Source of the DNA: Pelobacter propionicus DSM 2379
GTDB taxonomy: Bacteria; Desulfobacterota; Desulfuromonadia; Geobacterales; Pseudopelobacteraceae
Direction: 5' to 3'
NCBI RefSeq assembly: GCF_000015045.1
Contig: NC_008609.1
Coordinates: 3,709,501-3,773,500, forward strand
DNA length: 64,000 bases
The notes under the pieces are model-generated. The model did no database searches. It saw only the letters and a program-made list of their open reading frames with translations, and had not been told where the DNA came from. The first letter of the stretch is position 1; the number at the start of each line of letters is the position of its first letter. Positions 52,552-62,103 of the stretch are shown piece after piece. The translations under genes and the position numbers were made by a program.

Positions 52552-54228
52552 GAGTCTGTCGGGCTTGACCTCAGGGGCGCCCTCTTTTGTGGCCAAGCCG
52601 ATTAAAAAAGTTCCGTATGTGTTCGTCTTCCCACCGGCAACCTGGTTGATTCAGCCCTTTCAGCGATGACCGCGGTTATTACAGGCTGATTTCCGTTCTT
52701 TCTCAATCTATCCGGCAAAGACATGCAACTTTTTGATGTTGTAGGCCATGCAAACCAGGTTCCATTCGCCTGTTACTGCTTCGAAGCCACGCAAAAGAAA
52801 GCTTCTGAATCCCATTACCGCCTTGATGATGCCGAAGACCGGTTCCGAGGTGACTTTTCGCTGGGCGTAGATCGCCTTGCCGGAAGGTGTCTTCAGGCGA
52901 TGCTTCATTCTGGCCACGGAATCGGCATCTTCGGGTAACGGCGGCGGTTCGGCAAAGCGCTCCATCAGTGGCACGTTGTGACTCTGCCGGTCTACGGCAA
53001 TGTAGGGAGTTATCTCGTTCTCCTCACAGGCAGTTACATTGGATTCGCTGAAGTAGCCACTGTCAGCTACCAGATCGGTTGCCTTGCCAAGCTTCTCAGG
53101 CAGCGCCGCCAGGTTCTCCAGGGTCGGTGTCAGCTCCTGTTTGTCATTGGGATTCTGGGTAACATGGGCCGAAACGATGAGCTTTGATGCCGTATCCACA
53201 CCGGCCTGGGCGTTGTACGTCTGCTCGAATCCGCCACCGGAGGTCGGCATGATCCGCGACTCTTCATCGGTCAGATTGACCTGATCTTTGGCAGTGGGGC
53301 CGGATTTGGGCGGTTTCGGCTCTTTCCCCTTGGCCTTCTTGCCCGTTGCCTGCTCCTTCTTGGCCCGTTCGGCGACTTTCTTCTCATAAGCGGCCTGTTC
53401 ACGAGCATGGCGCTCAGCGGCACGTTTTTTGATCTCGACCTTGGCTGCGGCAATGGCGGAAAGACGCTTTTCCCGACGTTCCAGTTCTTCGGGGATGTTC
53501 ATGCCGTCCGGAATATCGGCATGGTCCGCTGCCTCGGCCTTTTTGAGCAGTTCGCCAACCTCAGCCTTGATCTGCTCTTCAAGCTTGCAGGCATGCTCAT
53601 AGCTCAGCGCCTTGTGCTTGGAGGCATTCGCCTTGATTTTGCTGCCATCCAAACTAACGTTGCCCAGTTTCAGCACCTCCATCTGATGAGCGATCAGCAG
53701 AATCTGGGCAAACAGCTTGTTCAGTTGCGGCAGAAACCGCCGGCGGAAGGTGGCAATGGTATCGTGGTCAGGATGACTGTTTGCCGCTATGAACCGGAAT
53801 GCCACGGAGTCGTAGGTGCTGCGCTCAAGCTTCCGGCTGGAGAATACGCCTGTCGCATAACCGTAAAACAACAATGCTACCAGCATCTCAGGGTTATAGG
53901 GCTGCGAGCCTCGGCCGGCATAGGTAGCTTTCAAAGAGCGCAGGTCGAGCTGTTCGACAATTTCGACCACAAACCGGGCTAAGTGCTTTTCTGGTAGCCA
54001 ATCTTGCAGCGATGGCGGGAGCAGATAGGGTGTTTCCCGGTCAACTTCAATAAACTTTGATTTCATAGTCAACCCCGATACCTAACCAGTTGATATTACC
54101 GGACAAATATACGGGATGCACCAAGAAAACGCAAGCTAAAGCTGACGACTTATTCAATAAATACAGCAGGTTAACCAATTGAAAACGCCCTGGAGATGAC
54201 GGCTGAATGCGTTAAGTCCGACAGACTC
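52552..54228 (-). mobile_element. IS1182-family insertion sequence (1677 bp)
   Basis: The ends are inverted: GAGTCTGTCGGGCTTGA at 52552 and GAGTCTGTCGGACTTAA (reverse complement, ending 54228), 15 of 17 matching. Both are bordered by CTAG (52548-52551 and 54229-54232), which may be a 4-bp target duplication or, being self-complementary, part of the ends. The single transposase is complete. The element lies between the polysaccharide locus and the amidohydrolase gene, and its passenger region is empty. Confidence 0.85.
52708..54066 (-). CDS. IS1182-family DDE transposase
   Basis: 452 residues from ATG 54066 with a GGGG site upstream; TTG 54072 is in frame. The N-terminal domain has LPEKHLARFVVEIVEQLDL, YNPEMLVALLFYGY and SNSHPDH-like AANSHPDHDTIATFRRRF. 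The DDE residues fall in VSLDGSKIKANAS, LVADSGYFSESN and SEPVFGIIKAVMGFR. A Lys/Glu-rich charged insert at 190-260 is usual for the family. It appears intact, so the element could still move. Confidence 0.92.
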   Translation of the reverse strand: MKSKFIEVDRETPYLLPPSLQDWLPEKHLARFVVEIVEQLDLRSLKATYAGRGSQPYNPEMLVALLFYGYATGVFSSRKLERSTYDSVAFRFIAANSHPDHDTIATFRRRFLPQLNKLFAQILLIAHQMEVLKLGNVSLDGSKIKANASKHKALSYEHACKLEEQIKAEVGELLKKAEAADHADIPDGMNIPEELERREKRLSAIAAAKVEIKKRAAERHAREQAAYEKKVAERAKKEQATGKKAKGKEPKPPKSGPTAKDQVNLTDEESRIMPTSGGGFEQTYNAQAGVDTASKLIVSAHVTQNPNDKQELTPTLENLAALPEKLGKATDLVADSGYFSESNVTACEENEITPYIAVDRQSHNVPLMERFAEPPPLPEDADSVARMKHRLKTPSGKAIYAQRKVTSEPVFGIIKAVMGFRSFLLRGFEAVTGEWNLVCMAYNIKKLHVFAG

Positions 54229-54307
54229 CTAGTGGCCGGTTCCTGCCGCGCTTCCAGGCTATGCCCCGGCCCATTCCATCCGCCGCCATGGCATCTGCGA
54301 GGAAACA

Positions 54308-55594
54308 ATGACATCCTTCCCCATGGATAACGACTCCTTCATCGTGGCAGCCTCGTGGCTGCTCTCTCCCGAAGCGCCTCCCCTGGCCGGTGGCGCGCTG
54401 CTGGTGCGTCGCGGCCGTATCGGGGACCTGGGCACCCTGCAGCGGTTGCGGCGCGATCACCCCGTTCCGATCATCGACCATCCCGGCTGCGCCATCCTGC
54501 CCGGCTTCATCAATGCCCACACCCACCTGGAGTTGACCCATTTCCCCAGCTGGCGCTTGCGCAGCCAGCTGGAGGAGCACCCGCAGCGCTTCGTGGACTG
54601 GATCATCCAGCTGATCAAGGTCAAGCGCGGCCTGACCCCCGACGACATGCGTGCCTCGGCCCGGGAGGGGATCCGCATGTGCCTGGAGTCAGGAACCACC
54701 GCGGTGGGGGAGATCGTCACGGCTCGCACGCTGGCGCCGCTGTACCGCGGATCCCGGCTCTCCGGCCGGCTGTTCTTCGAACTGGTGGGACACGACAACT
54801 CCCGCTTCCGGGAATTGCTTCGGGAGGCGGTGGAGCTTAGCGGGGAATCTCCGGCCGGGTCGTTCAGCGCGGGGCTCTCGCCCCATGCCCCCTACACCCT
54901 GGGGGAGGAGACCTTTCCGCTGATCCGGGAGGCGGCTGCGGGCGCATCCCTGCCGCTGGCCATCCACTGCTCCGAATCAACGGAGGAGACCAATTTCGTC
55001 TTCAGCAGCAGCGGCCAACTGGCCGAGAGATTCTACCCCTTCGTGGGGTGGGAGCGCTACCTGCCCCCGCCACGCAGATGCAGCACCAGCCAGCTTCTGG
55101 AGCGGGCCGGCCTGCTGACCGATTCCACCCTGGCCATCCACTGCGTACAGGTCAGCCGCGCGGATGCCGAGATCCTGAGGAAGCGCGGCGTCAGCGTGGC
55201 CCTCTGCCCGCGCAGCAACGAGCGCCTGGACGTGGGGCGGGCACCGGTGGCGCTGCTGCGCAAGCTGGGGATTCCCCTTGCCCTGGGCACCGACTCCCTG
55301 GCCAGCAACGACTCCCTCTCCCTCTGGGACGAGCTGCGCTTCGCCCTGGATGCCTTCGGGGACGAGCTGTCGCCGGCCGACCTCTTCCGCATGGTCACCC
55401 TGGGGGGCGCCACCGCCCTGGGGATCCAGGGGGACCACGGCTCTCTGGAGAAAGGGAAGCGGGCCGACTTCCAGATTGTGGGGCAGGCGGGAAAACGGGA
55501 GAGCGGGCTTGTGGAGCGGGTCATGCTGCGGGGAGTCGTGGAGGATGTGTATGTGGCCGGAGAGCGGTTCGACGGGGAGCGGACATCGCCCTGA
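54308..55594 (+). CDS. Metal-dependent amidohydrolase, aminodeoxyfutalosine-deaminase-like
   Basis: 428 residues from ATG behind GAGGAAAC. Cytosine-deaminase/chlorohydrolase-type metal motifs occur in order: GFINAHTHLEL, LSPHAPYT, AIHCSESTEET, IHCVQ and GTDSLASND. In Geobacter-like bacteria close relatives are assigned to 6-amino-6-deoxyfutalosine deamination in the futalosine route to menaquinone; the sequence fits that group, but other nucleoside or guanine-type deaminases are possible. It stands alone, converging on the giant kinase gene. Confidence 0.8.
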   Translation: MTSFPMDNDSFIVAASWLLSPEAPPLAGGALLVRRGRIGDLGTLQRLRRDHPVPIIDHPGCAILPGFINAHTHLELTHFPSWRLRSQLEEHPQRFVDWIIQLIKVKRGLTPDDMRASAREGIRMCLESGTTAVGEIVTARTLAPLYRGSRLSGRLFFELVGHDNSRFRELLREAVELSGESPAGSFSAGLSPHAPYTLGEETFPLIREAAAGASLPLAIHCSESTEETNFVFSSSGQLAERFYPFVGWERYLPPPRRCSTSQLLERAGLLTDSTLAIHCVQVSRADAEILRKRGVSVALCPRSNERLDVGRAPVALLRKLGIPLALGTDSLASNDSLSLWDELRFALDAFGDELSPADLFRMVTLGGATALGIQGDHGSLEKGKRADFQIVGQAGKRESGLVERVMLRGVVEDVYVAGERFDGERTSP

Positions 55595-55639
55595 GACAAC
55601 GGTCGCCAGCCCCGCCAACGAGCCTTCCGCCGCGTCCTG

Positions 55640-58600
55640 CTACGGCTGTTCCTTCTCCGCTTCCTTCCCGGCCATGGCCGGCAGGTAGAGGCTGAACAAC
55701 GTTCCGACCCCGGCTTCACTCTCCACGGTAATCAGCCCCCCATGCCTCTTCATGATGGAGTAGGTGGTGGCCAACCCCAGGCCGGAGCGGTCCTGCCTGG
55801 TGGTGAAATAGGGATCGAAGACGCTGGAGATCAGCTCGGGAGGGATCCCCTCTCCTTCGTCCCTGACGTCGATCTTCAGGTAGGGGCCCGAATCCAGCGG
55901 CAGGGGGGAGCCGGGCGCGAGCAGCAGGTTTTCCGCACTGATGGAGATGGTCCCTCCCTCCGGCATGGCCTGATCCGCATTGATGACCAGGTTGTTGATA
56001 ACCTGGCTGATCTGCCCTTCGTCAACCTGGCAGGGCCAGAGGTCGTCCGGAATGGTGAAGCTGCAGCTGGCCTGACTGCCGGGGAGCGATGAGAGTGCCC
56101 ACTCCCTGACCAACCCGCTCAGGGCCGTGACCTGCCTGATCGGCGCTCCCCCCCGGGCGAAGGTGAGCAGTTGCCTGGTCAGGATGCCTGCCCGCAGGGA
56201 TGTCTTTTCAGCCTGGGTAAGCAGCTTGTACAGCTTGCCGTCTCCGGGGACGAGCATCTGCGCCAGGGAGATGTTACCCAAGATAGCGGTCAGCAGGTTG
56301 TTGAAATCGTGGGCGATGCCGCCGGCCAGTAGGCCGAGGGATTCCAGGTTGCGGGCCTTGAGCAGCTCCTGCTCCATTTTCCTGCTGTCGGTGATGTCAC
56401 GATAGATGCAGTGGGCCATGGCCTTCCCACCGTAGTCGATCGCCTTGAAGCGTGCCTGGATGGTGCGCACCTCCCCCTGCCTGGTCCGATGGCTGGTCTC
56501 GAACCGAACTTCCCCCTGTTCCGTCAACATCTCCAGATGTTCTGCATCGGTTTTCGCCAGGTCCGCGATACTGAGCCGGGAGAACTCATCCCGGGAATAT
56601 CCCAATTGCAGGTGGGCCTGGCCGTTGAAGCGGACGATCGCTCCGCCGCAAGGGTTGACCATCAGGATGCCATCCGGGGAGTGCTCCACCAGGGTGCGGT
56701 AGAGTTCTTCGGCCGACCTGCGGGCAACGATCTCGCTTTCCAGGGCTGAGGTGCGTTCGGCCACCTTCAGTTCCAGGGAGTCGTACAGCAGGGCGTTATC
56801 CAGGGAGACCGCCAGCTGGCCGGCCAGCAGCATGACCGCATCCAGCCGGTCAAGGGAAAAGGCGTTGCGCCCCCTGCTGTTTTCCAGCAGCAGCAGTGCC
56901 CGTGGCTCGCCATGGCTCATGAGCGGGACCGTCAACAGGGAGCAGCGTTCGAGCCCCGTAAGGTACGGGTCGAGCCAGAAGCGGTCATCCTGGGTGGCGT
57001 CATGCAGCAGGAGCGGCTCCAGGGTGCGTTCAACGTAGCGGACAACGGAGAGCGGCACGAGCCCCTGGTCGGCAGCCTGTTCCAGGGAAATCCGTGTATC
57101 GCCGTTTTCCGCCGGACCCAGCAGGTGCCACCCCTGGCCGTCGCCAGTGCGGATGACAAGCTGCACCCGGGTTGCTCCGGTCATGGCGCCCAGCAGGTCT
57201 ATCACCCGCTCTTTCAGCCGCTGGAGGGATGTCTCGGAACTGAGCGCCTGGGAGGCGCGCATCATGGCCAGCAGGTCGATGCCGTCGTTGGAGAGAGTGC
57301 TGCTCGCCACCTGCGGATACTCCCGCCCCTCCTCCCCGGTGGAGAAGAAAGGAGCTTCTCTTTCGAGCTGGCGCAGCTTGCCGGTCGCGCCCCAGCTGCG
57401 GTACAGCTCACGGGCCTGACCCAGCAGGGTGCGACCGGTCTGCTCCAGCCCCTGGGCCAGATGGAAGCGGGCGGCCCGCTCGGTCACCAGTGCCCGGTGC
57501 CATGGTCTTTGGCGCCTCCCCGCCTCTGTCATGGCCGCGTCGAAGGAACGGGTGCTCCCCCAGCAGTCACCCGTGGCCCAGGCACGTTCCGCCTCCACCA
57601 GCTTCACCAGATGAAGGAAGTTGGTCGGCGCGTGCTCGGCCCGGCATGCCAGCCACTCCCTGCAGACATCCAGTTCAGCCAGCAGTCCGGCACGCTCATC
57701 AGGTGTCGCGCTGTTTCGGAGCCGTTCCGCGCATGCCAGGGCCTGCAGCAGGTGGGCCAGGGCCACGGGATAGAATCCCTGGATGTGCGGCACAAGCGGC
57801 ATGGCCTGTGCCGCATGCCTGATCAGGGCCACCGCGTCACCGAACAGGGCTGCGGCCAGTCCGCGCAGGATGTGAAACGTAACAGCCGCAACGGGGTTTT
57901 CGCCCAGTCCGGCCGAGAATGCGGCCTCGTCCAACGAATGGTCGGAAAAGCCGCCCGGAGCATCGGTCGAGCCGAGCAACGCCCGTACGAACTGTTGGTA
58001 GGCCAGGAAGGAGGCCAGGGAGAAGCCGTTGGCGGTGCGCCGGGCAAAGGCCAGGGCCTGCTCCAGTTCGGTTACAAGAAGCGTCAGGCTCTCGCCGCAC
58101 TCCAGCAGGGCAGCCAGGGAGGTGTGGAAGGTGAAACAGGCGTATTGCAGATCCCCTCCCTGCAGCAGCCCCCGGCGCGCCTGAAGAGCCTGGCCGATGC
58201 TCCCCTCCAGCGGCTCGGCCCAGTGGGCCGAGAAGAGGGCGAAGCAGTGGCGCACCCAGGAGCTCTCCGGCTCGTAGCCGTGGACTTCTCCCACCCGCAG
58301 GGCCAGCCGGACGATGCGGTAGCCGGTCTCGTAGTCGTCGCGCAGGGCTGTGGTGACCACCGGCGCTCCGGCAAGCCCAGCCAGAAGCGCAGGGCAGGGG
58401 CCGTGCTCTGCCCAGAGGCGACGCGACATGAGGGTCAGCCAGGCGCTGACCAGGGGATCGTAGAAGAACGCCGGCGCCACCATGCGCTGCAGGAGCCGCG
58501 CGGCGGCCAGCATCCGCGGCTCATCGATCTCGCGGCGCATAAGCTCGCGTTCGGCGTCCAGGTCGGCGACCCAGTCGTACAGCTCCCGCAGCCCCTGCTG

Positions 58601-61069
58601 CACCTCCCCCTCCAGGTCACGGGGGGGAGGGAATCCCAGGCGCCGCAGCAGCTCAAGCCCCAGAGCCACCGCCTCCCGCTGCCGGTTGCGGTTGGAGAGA
58701 CTGTTGATCTGGATGCAGGCGGCGTCAACCAGTTCCAGCGGGTCGCTGCAGCGTTGCTCCAGGGAGTGAAAGACCGTGTCGGCCTGATCCAGGCGAGCCA
58801 GGCAGTAGAGCGCGCCATGCCATTCGGTCTCCAGTGCGACACAGGCCGGGTCATCCCCCCTCATCCCCAGGGAGGTGAGAAGCTCCAAGGACGCCGCCAG
58901 AAAACGCTCGGCTGCCCCATGGTTGGCGCTGACGCGCGCATCGCCTGCCGCCCCGTGAAAAAGCCCGGCCACGAAGCGGCGTTCTTCCGAAGCAGTTATC
59001 ATTTCCAGCGCAGCCAGGTACTGCTCCGCCGCCAGGGAGACGAATTCCGGCAGACGGGCCAGACGACGACCAAGGGTCAGCTGCAGCCGGCTGCGCCGCG
59101 ACGGTTCCAGTCCGTCATGGGCTGCCTGCTGCACCCGGTCGTGGCGAAAGCGGACGAGGCAGCTGCCATCGCTGCCGGTGGACTCTCCCTGCTCCAGCAC
59201 CAGCAGCCCATCCTCCAGCGCCGGCCTGATCGCCTCCTGTAACGCGGTGGCGCTCAGGCCGGTCGCAGCTGCCAGCAGACCGGTTTGGGTCTCGCTCCCC
59301 AGGCATGCCATGACCTCCAGCAGATCCCGTGTCACCGTCGGCATCCCGGTAATGCGCGCCGCCACCAGGTCGATTACGTCACCTTGGCCCACATGACGAC
59401 GGATCGCCGCCTCGTCCCAGCGCCAGCCATCCCTCCCCAGACGCAGCACGCCATCCCTGCGCAGCGCATTGAGCAGTTCCATGGTGTCATAGGGGTTGCC
59501 CTGTGTCCGTGCACTGAGGGAACGCGCCAGTTCCGTTGCCTCGGCTGTACGCAGGCGGAGCATGTCCGCCACCATCAGGGAGAGGTCGGCGCATGGCAGG
59601 TTCCGCAGCCCCAGGTGCACCGGCGCGTCGGCAAGCCGCTGCCATGCGGTCAGTCGGGCAGACAGCGGATGGAGAGGGGCTACCTCTGTCTCGCGATAGG
59701 CGCATACCAGAAGGAAACCGTTCAGTTCGCCGGACGTAAGCAGTGTGTTGATGAAGCCGATTGAGCCCTTGTTTGCCCATTGCAGGTCGTCGACCACCAT
59801 GACCAGCGGATGATCCGGCGAGGCAACGGCGCGCAGCAGCTCCAGGCCGGCCTGGTGCAGCCTGACCTGCGCCTCCAGCGGATCACCGGATATGGCCGCC
59901 GGCGCAACCCCCAGGAGGGTGGCAAATTCGGGCAGCGCGGCGGTGATCAGACCGGCATTGCTCCCCACCCTGTCCAGGATGCGCATGCGGTAGCGTCCAA
60001 GCTCATCCTCGTTTTCCGCCAGCAGCAGGCAACCCATCGCGCGCAGAGCCTGCGCGACGCCGTCCGAAGCGTGGTCGCGGCGGTACTGATCGAATTTGCC
60101 GGACACAAACCATCCCCGTCGCGCCGTGACCATCGGCCGCAACTCGTTGATCAGGGTGGTTTTGCCGATTCCGGGCGCGCCGCTGACCAGCACGCAAGCG
60201 CCCTGGCCGGCACAGGCCCGCTCCAGGGCGCTGCGCAGCGCCTGGATCTCCTGTTCCCGACCCACCAGCCGGGATGGCGGCGAGAAACGCAGGGGAAAGT
60301 CCTGCTCGCCCAGGTCGAACTGCTCGTCTCCGTCCCGTAGTCGCGCCAAGTCGTGGGCAAGCCCCTCCGCGCTCTGGTAGCGCCGGTCCGGCTCCTTCTC
60401 CAACAGACGCATGATGATCAGCGACAGCTGTCGTGGAAGTCGCGGTTCCCGTTCGACCGGCGGTGTGGGTTCCTGCGTCAGGATCTGATGGATCAGTTCA
60501 AGCGGGTCCGGGGCGCTGAAAGGGGGAGTACCGGTGGCGAGTTCGTAGAGCGTGGCGCCCAAACCGTACAGGTCGGCGCGCTGGTCCAGGGGGCGCCCCA
60601 CCCGGCCGGTCTGTTCGGGGGCCAGATAGGGCAGGTTGCCGGCGATCTCGCGGTGATGGATGAAGGGGGGGCGTTCCTCTGCAAAGGTGGTGGCGTGGTC
60701 GAAGTCGATCAGGATCGGGGCTGCATCCTCAGCCGACAGCAGGATATTGCCGGGGTTGATGTCCCGGTGCGTCACACCGGCGCCATGCACTGTCGCCACG
60801 ATATCCGCCAGCTGACGGGCCAGTTTCAGCAGTCGGGGGATTTCAAGGCGCTGGCCGACGATCAGGTGGGCCAGCGATATGTCACCCCCATCCTCAAGAA
60901 CCAGGGCATTGGCCGGCGAGGTTGCGGTAGCCAGCCGGGAGACGTGTTCCAGATGGTTCAGGCGCCTGATGATGGCCTCTTCATGGCGCAGCCGCTCCAT
61001 GGCCATGGGGCCGAGGGGCACCTTGAGGATAACGCTTCCCGGGGCGTGCGGTCGCCAGAGCCGGTACAC
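55640..61069 (-). CDS. Ser/Thr kinase - AAA ATPase - GAF - PAS - histidine kinase giant sensor
   Basis: At least 1809 residues. The order is a protein-kinase domain (1-245: K in VILKVP, HRDINPGN at 101-108, DFD in place of DFG at 122-124, LAPEQTGR), a large ATPase of the MalT/AAA type (Walker A GAPGIGKTT at 297-305), a long helical repeat region, a GAF domain (~1300-1450), PAS (~1460-1560), and HisKA-HATPase with the phosphorylatable His in LAGGIAHDFNN (~1590), N-box NNLVINADQAM and G-box SGLGLA. No receiver. The GTG at 61069 has no ribosome site and cuts the first kinase strand; the same frame is open upstream without ATG, GTG or TTG, with GAGGG before CTG 61159. The true start is probably there. 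Confidence 0.85.
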   Translation of the reverse strand: MYRLWRPHAPGSVILKVPLGPMAMERLRHEEAIIRRLNHLEHVSRLATATSPANALVLEDGGDISLAHLIVGQRLEIPRLLKLARQLADIVATVHGAGVTHRDINPGNILLSAEDAAPILIDFDHATTFAEERPPFIHHREIAGNLPYLAPEQTGRVGRPLDQRADLYGLGATLYELATGTPPFSAPDPLELIHQILTQEPTPPVEREPRLPRQLSLIIMRLLEKEPDRRYQSAEGLAHDLARLRDGDEQFDLGEQDFPLRFSPPSRLVGREQEIQALRSALERACAGQGACVLVSGAPGIGKTTLINELRPMVTARRGWFVSGKFDQYRRDHASDGVAQALRAMGCLLLAENEDELGRYRMRILDRVGSNAGLITAALPEFATLLGVAPAAISGDPLEAQVRLHQAGLELLRAVASPDHPLVMVVDDLQWANKGSIGFINTLLTSGELNGFLLVCAYRETEVAPLHPLSARLTAWQRLADAPVHLGLRNLPCADLSLMVADMLRLRTAEATELARSLSARTQGNPYDTMELLNALRRDGVLRLGRDGWRWDEAAIRRHVGQGDVIDLVAARITGMPTVTRDLLEVMACLGSETQTGLLAAATGLSATALQEAIRPALEDGLLVLEQGESTGSDGSCLVRFRHDRVQQAAHDGLEPSRRSRLQLTLGRRLARLPEFVSLAAEQYLAALEMITASEERRFVAGLFHGAAGDARVSANHGAAERFLAASLELLTSLGMRGDDPACVALETEWHGALYCLARLDQADTVFHSLEQRCSDPLELVDAACIQINSLSNRNRQREAVALGLELLRRLGFPPPRDLEGEVQQGLRELYDWVADLDAERELMRREIDEPRMLAAARLLQRMVAPAFFYDPLVSAWLTLMSRRLWAEHGPCPALLAGLAGAPVVTTALRDDYETGYRIVRLALRVGEVHGYEPESSWVRHCFALFSAHWAEPLEGSIGQALQARRGLLQGGDLQYACFTFHTSLAALLECGESLTLLVTELEQALAFARRTANGFSLASFLAYQQFVRALLGSTDAPGGFSDHSLDEAAFSAGLGENPVAAVTFHILRGLAAALFGDAVALIRHAAQAMPLVPHIQGFYPVALAHLLQALACAERLRNSATPDERAGLLAELDVCREWLACRAEHAPTNFLHLVKLVEAERAWATGDCWGSTRSFDAAMTEAGRRQRPWHRALVTERAARFHLAQGLEQTGRTLLGQARELYRSWGATGKLRQLEREAPFFSTGEEGREYPQVASSTLSNDGIDLLAMMRASQALSSETSLQRLKERVIDLLGAMTGATRVQLVIRTGDGQGWHLLGPAENGDTRISLEQAADQGLVPLSVVRYVERTLEPLLLHDATQDDRFWLDPYLTGLERCSLLTVPLMSHGEPRALLLLENSRGRNAFSLDRLDAVMLLAGQLAVSLDNALLYDSLELKVAERTSALESEIVARRSAEELYRTLVEHSPDGILMVNPCGGAIVRFNGQAHLQLGYSRDEFSRLSIADLAKTDAEHLEMLTEQGEVRFETSHRTRQGEVRTIQARFKAIDYGGKAMAHCIYRDITDSRKMEQELLKARNLESLGLLAGGIAHDFNNLLTAILGNISLAQMLVPGDGKLYKLLTQAEKTSLRAGILTRQLLTFARGGAPIRQVTALSGLVREWALSSLPGSQASCSFTIPDDLWPCQVDEGQISQVINNLVINADQAMPEGGTISISAENLLLAPGSPLPLDSGPYLKIDVRDEGEGIPPELISSVFDPYFTTRQDRSGLGLATTYSIMKRHGGLITVESEAGVGTLFSLYLPAMAGKEAEKEQP

Positions 61070-61164
61070 CCGGGTACGATCGCTCTGAAAGAGCGGCTCC
61101 CCGCAACCTTCGGGGGCAGGTTCCCGGGTGTGATCCGGTTGATGGTTATGATGAATCAGCTGGT

Positions 61165-62097
61165 TTATCCCTCGGGCTGTTGCGGGTGATTGCGAAAATA
61201 AGTGGGTACGGGGCCGGCTGCCGGAATCCTGTCAGGCGTCCTGCGCGCCAGTGCCGCCGCAGACCAGGGATAGTCCCTGACATGCTCGCCGAACTCCTCT
61301 TTGGAGTAGCGATTTACCCGTTGCCGCGCCATCAGGAGCGTCATCAGCAGCGGCAGGGTGAAGATCAGAATGCCGCAGAGCGCCATGAAGGTCTCTCCGA
61401 TCCAGAGGGTCACCGCGATGTTGAACACCAGCACCGAAAGATAGAGGATCGGCCCCAGCAGCGAATGAAAGGGGATGGTGCGGATTCCGGCGGGAGCGCC
61501 CTCATACCGGCGGGAGTCGATCATCTGAAAGGCGCTCACCAGGCAGATGCTGGTCAGCAGCCAGCCGAAATAATTGGAGAGCGGCACCCCGAAGTGGATG
61601 CCGTTGGTTCCGTAGCCGTAGATCTGCCCCAGGAACCAGCGCCTCCCCTGGAGCGCCACCGGGTCGATGACGATGTCCAGAAAGGTCTGCAGAAACGATC
61701 CCAGGATCAGGACCGACAGGGAACTACGGATGCGACGGGTCTCCAGCGTGACCAGGTTCCAGCGCCAGGCCTTGAGCGGCGAGAGGACAAAGAGCGCCGT
61801 GCTGTAGCTGCAGTAGGTCAGGAACACGTAGGAGAGGGAATCGAAGAAGGGCACCCCGGCTACCCACAGCTCACGGCTGCTGGTGCTGTCAATGTAGTAG
61901 TACCAGCCATAGGGAAAACCGGTGTTGATGGAGAGCCACTCCGAGCTAAAGGCGATCAGGTAGGCGGCAAGGGTGAAGGTCAGAGTGCGGCGCCACCCCA
62001 CATGGGGGACGCAGGCCAGCAGGAAAGCGGCAAAGAAGGCAAAAACATAGGGGCGCATGCTTATGGTGCCGATGGCTATATTCAGGTAGTCGTTCAT
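61165..62097 (-). CDS. CruF-like carotenoid biosynthesis membrane protein
   Basis: 310 residues with about seven helices, of the DUF422 family: FSSEWLSINTGFPYGWYYY, LWVAGVPFFDSLSYVFLTY and an FLDIVIDPVALQ segment with membrane acidic residues. CruF is a carotenoid 1,2-hydratase. No other carotenoid gene is in the window, so its pathway context is missing. The gene lies 6 bp downstream of the 613-residue unknown gene, and its end runs into the upstream leader of the giant sensor kinase. Confidence 0.78.
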   Translation of the reverse strand: MNDYLNIAIGTISMRPYVFAFFAAFLLACVPHVGWRRTLTFTLAAYLIAFSSEWLSINTGFPYGWYYYIDSTSSRELWVAGVPFFDSLSYVFLTYCSYSTALFVLSPLKAWRWNLVTLETRRIRSSLSVLILGSFLQTFLDIVIDPVALQGRRWFLGQIYGYGTNGIHFGVPLSNYFGWLLTSICLVSAFQMIDSRRYEGAPAGIRTIPFHSLLGPILYLSVLVFNIAVTLWIGETFMALCGILIFTLPLLMTLLMARQRVNRYSKEEFGEHVRDYPWSAAALARRTPDRIPAAGPVPTYFRNHPQQPEG

Positions 62098-62103
62098 GGT
62101 GTC

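Noticed and set aside
52302-52669. Short open frames on both strands left of the insertion element
   Set aside because: No ribosome sites, no similarity that I can recognise, and they run into the element end.
56912-59242. A 776-codon open frame antisense to the sensor kinase gene
   Set aside because: It is rich in Gln, Gly, His and Pro, shows no family motif, and mirrors the GC-rich codon bias of the real kinase gene; it is a shadow frame.
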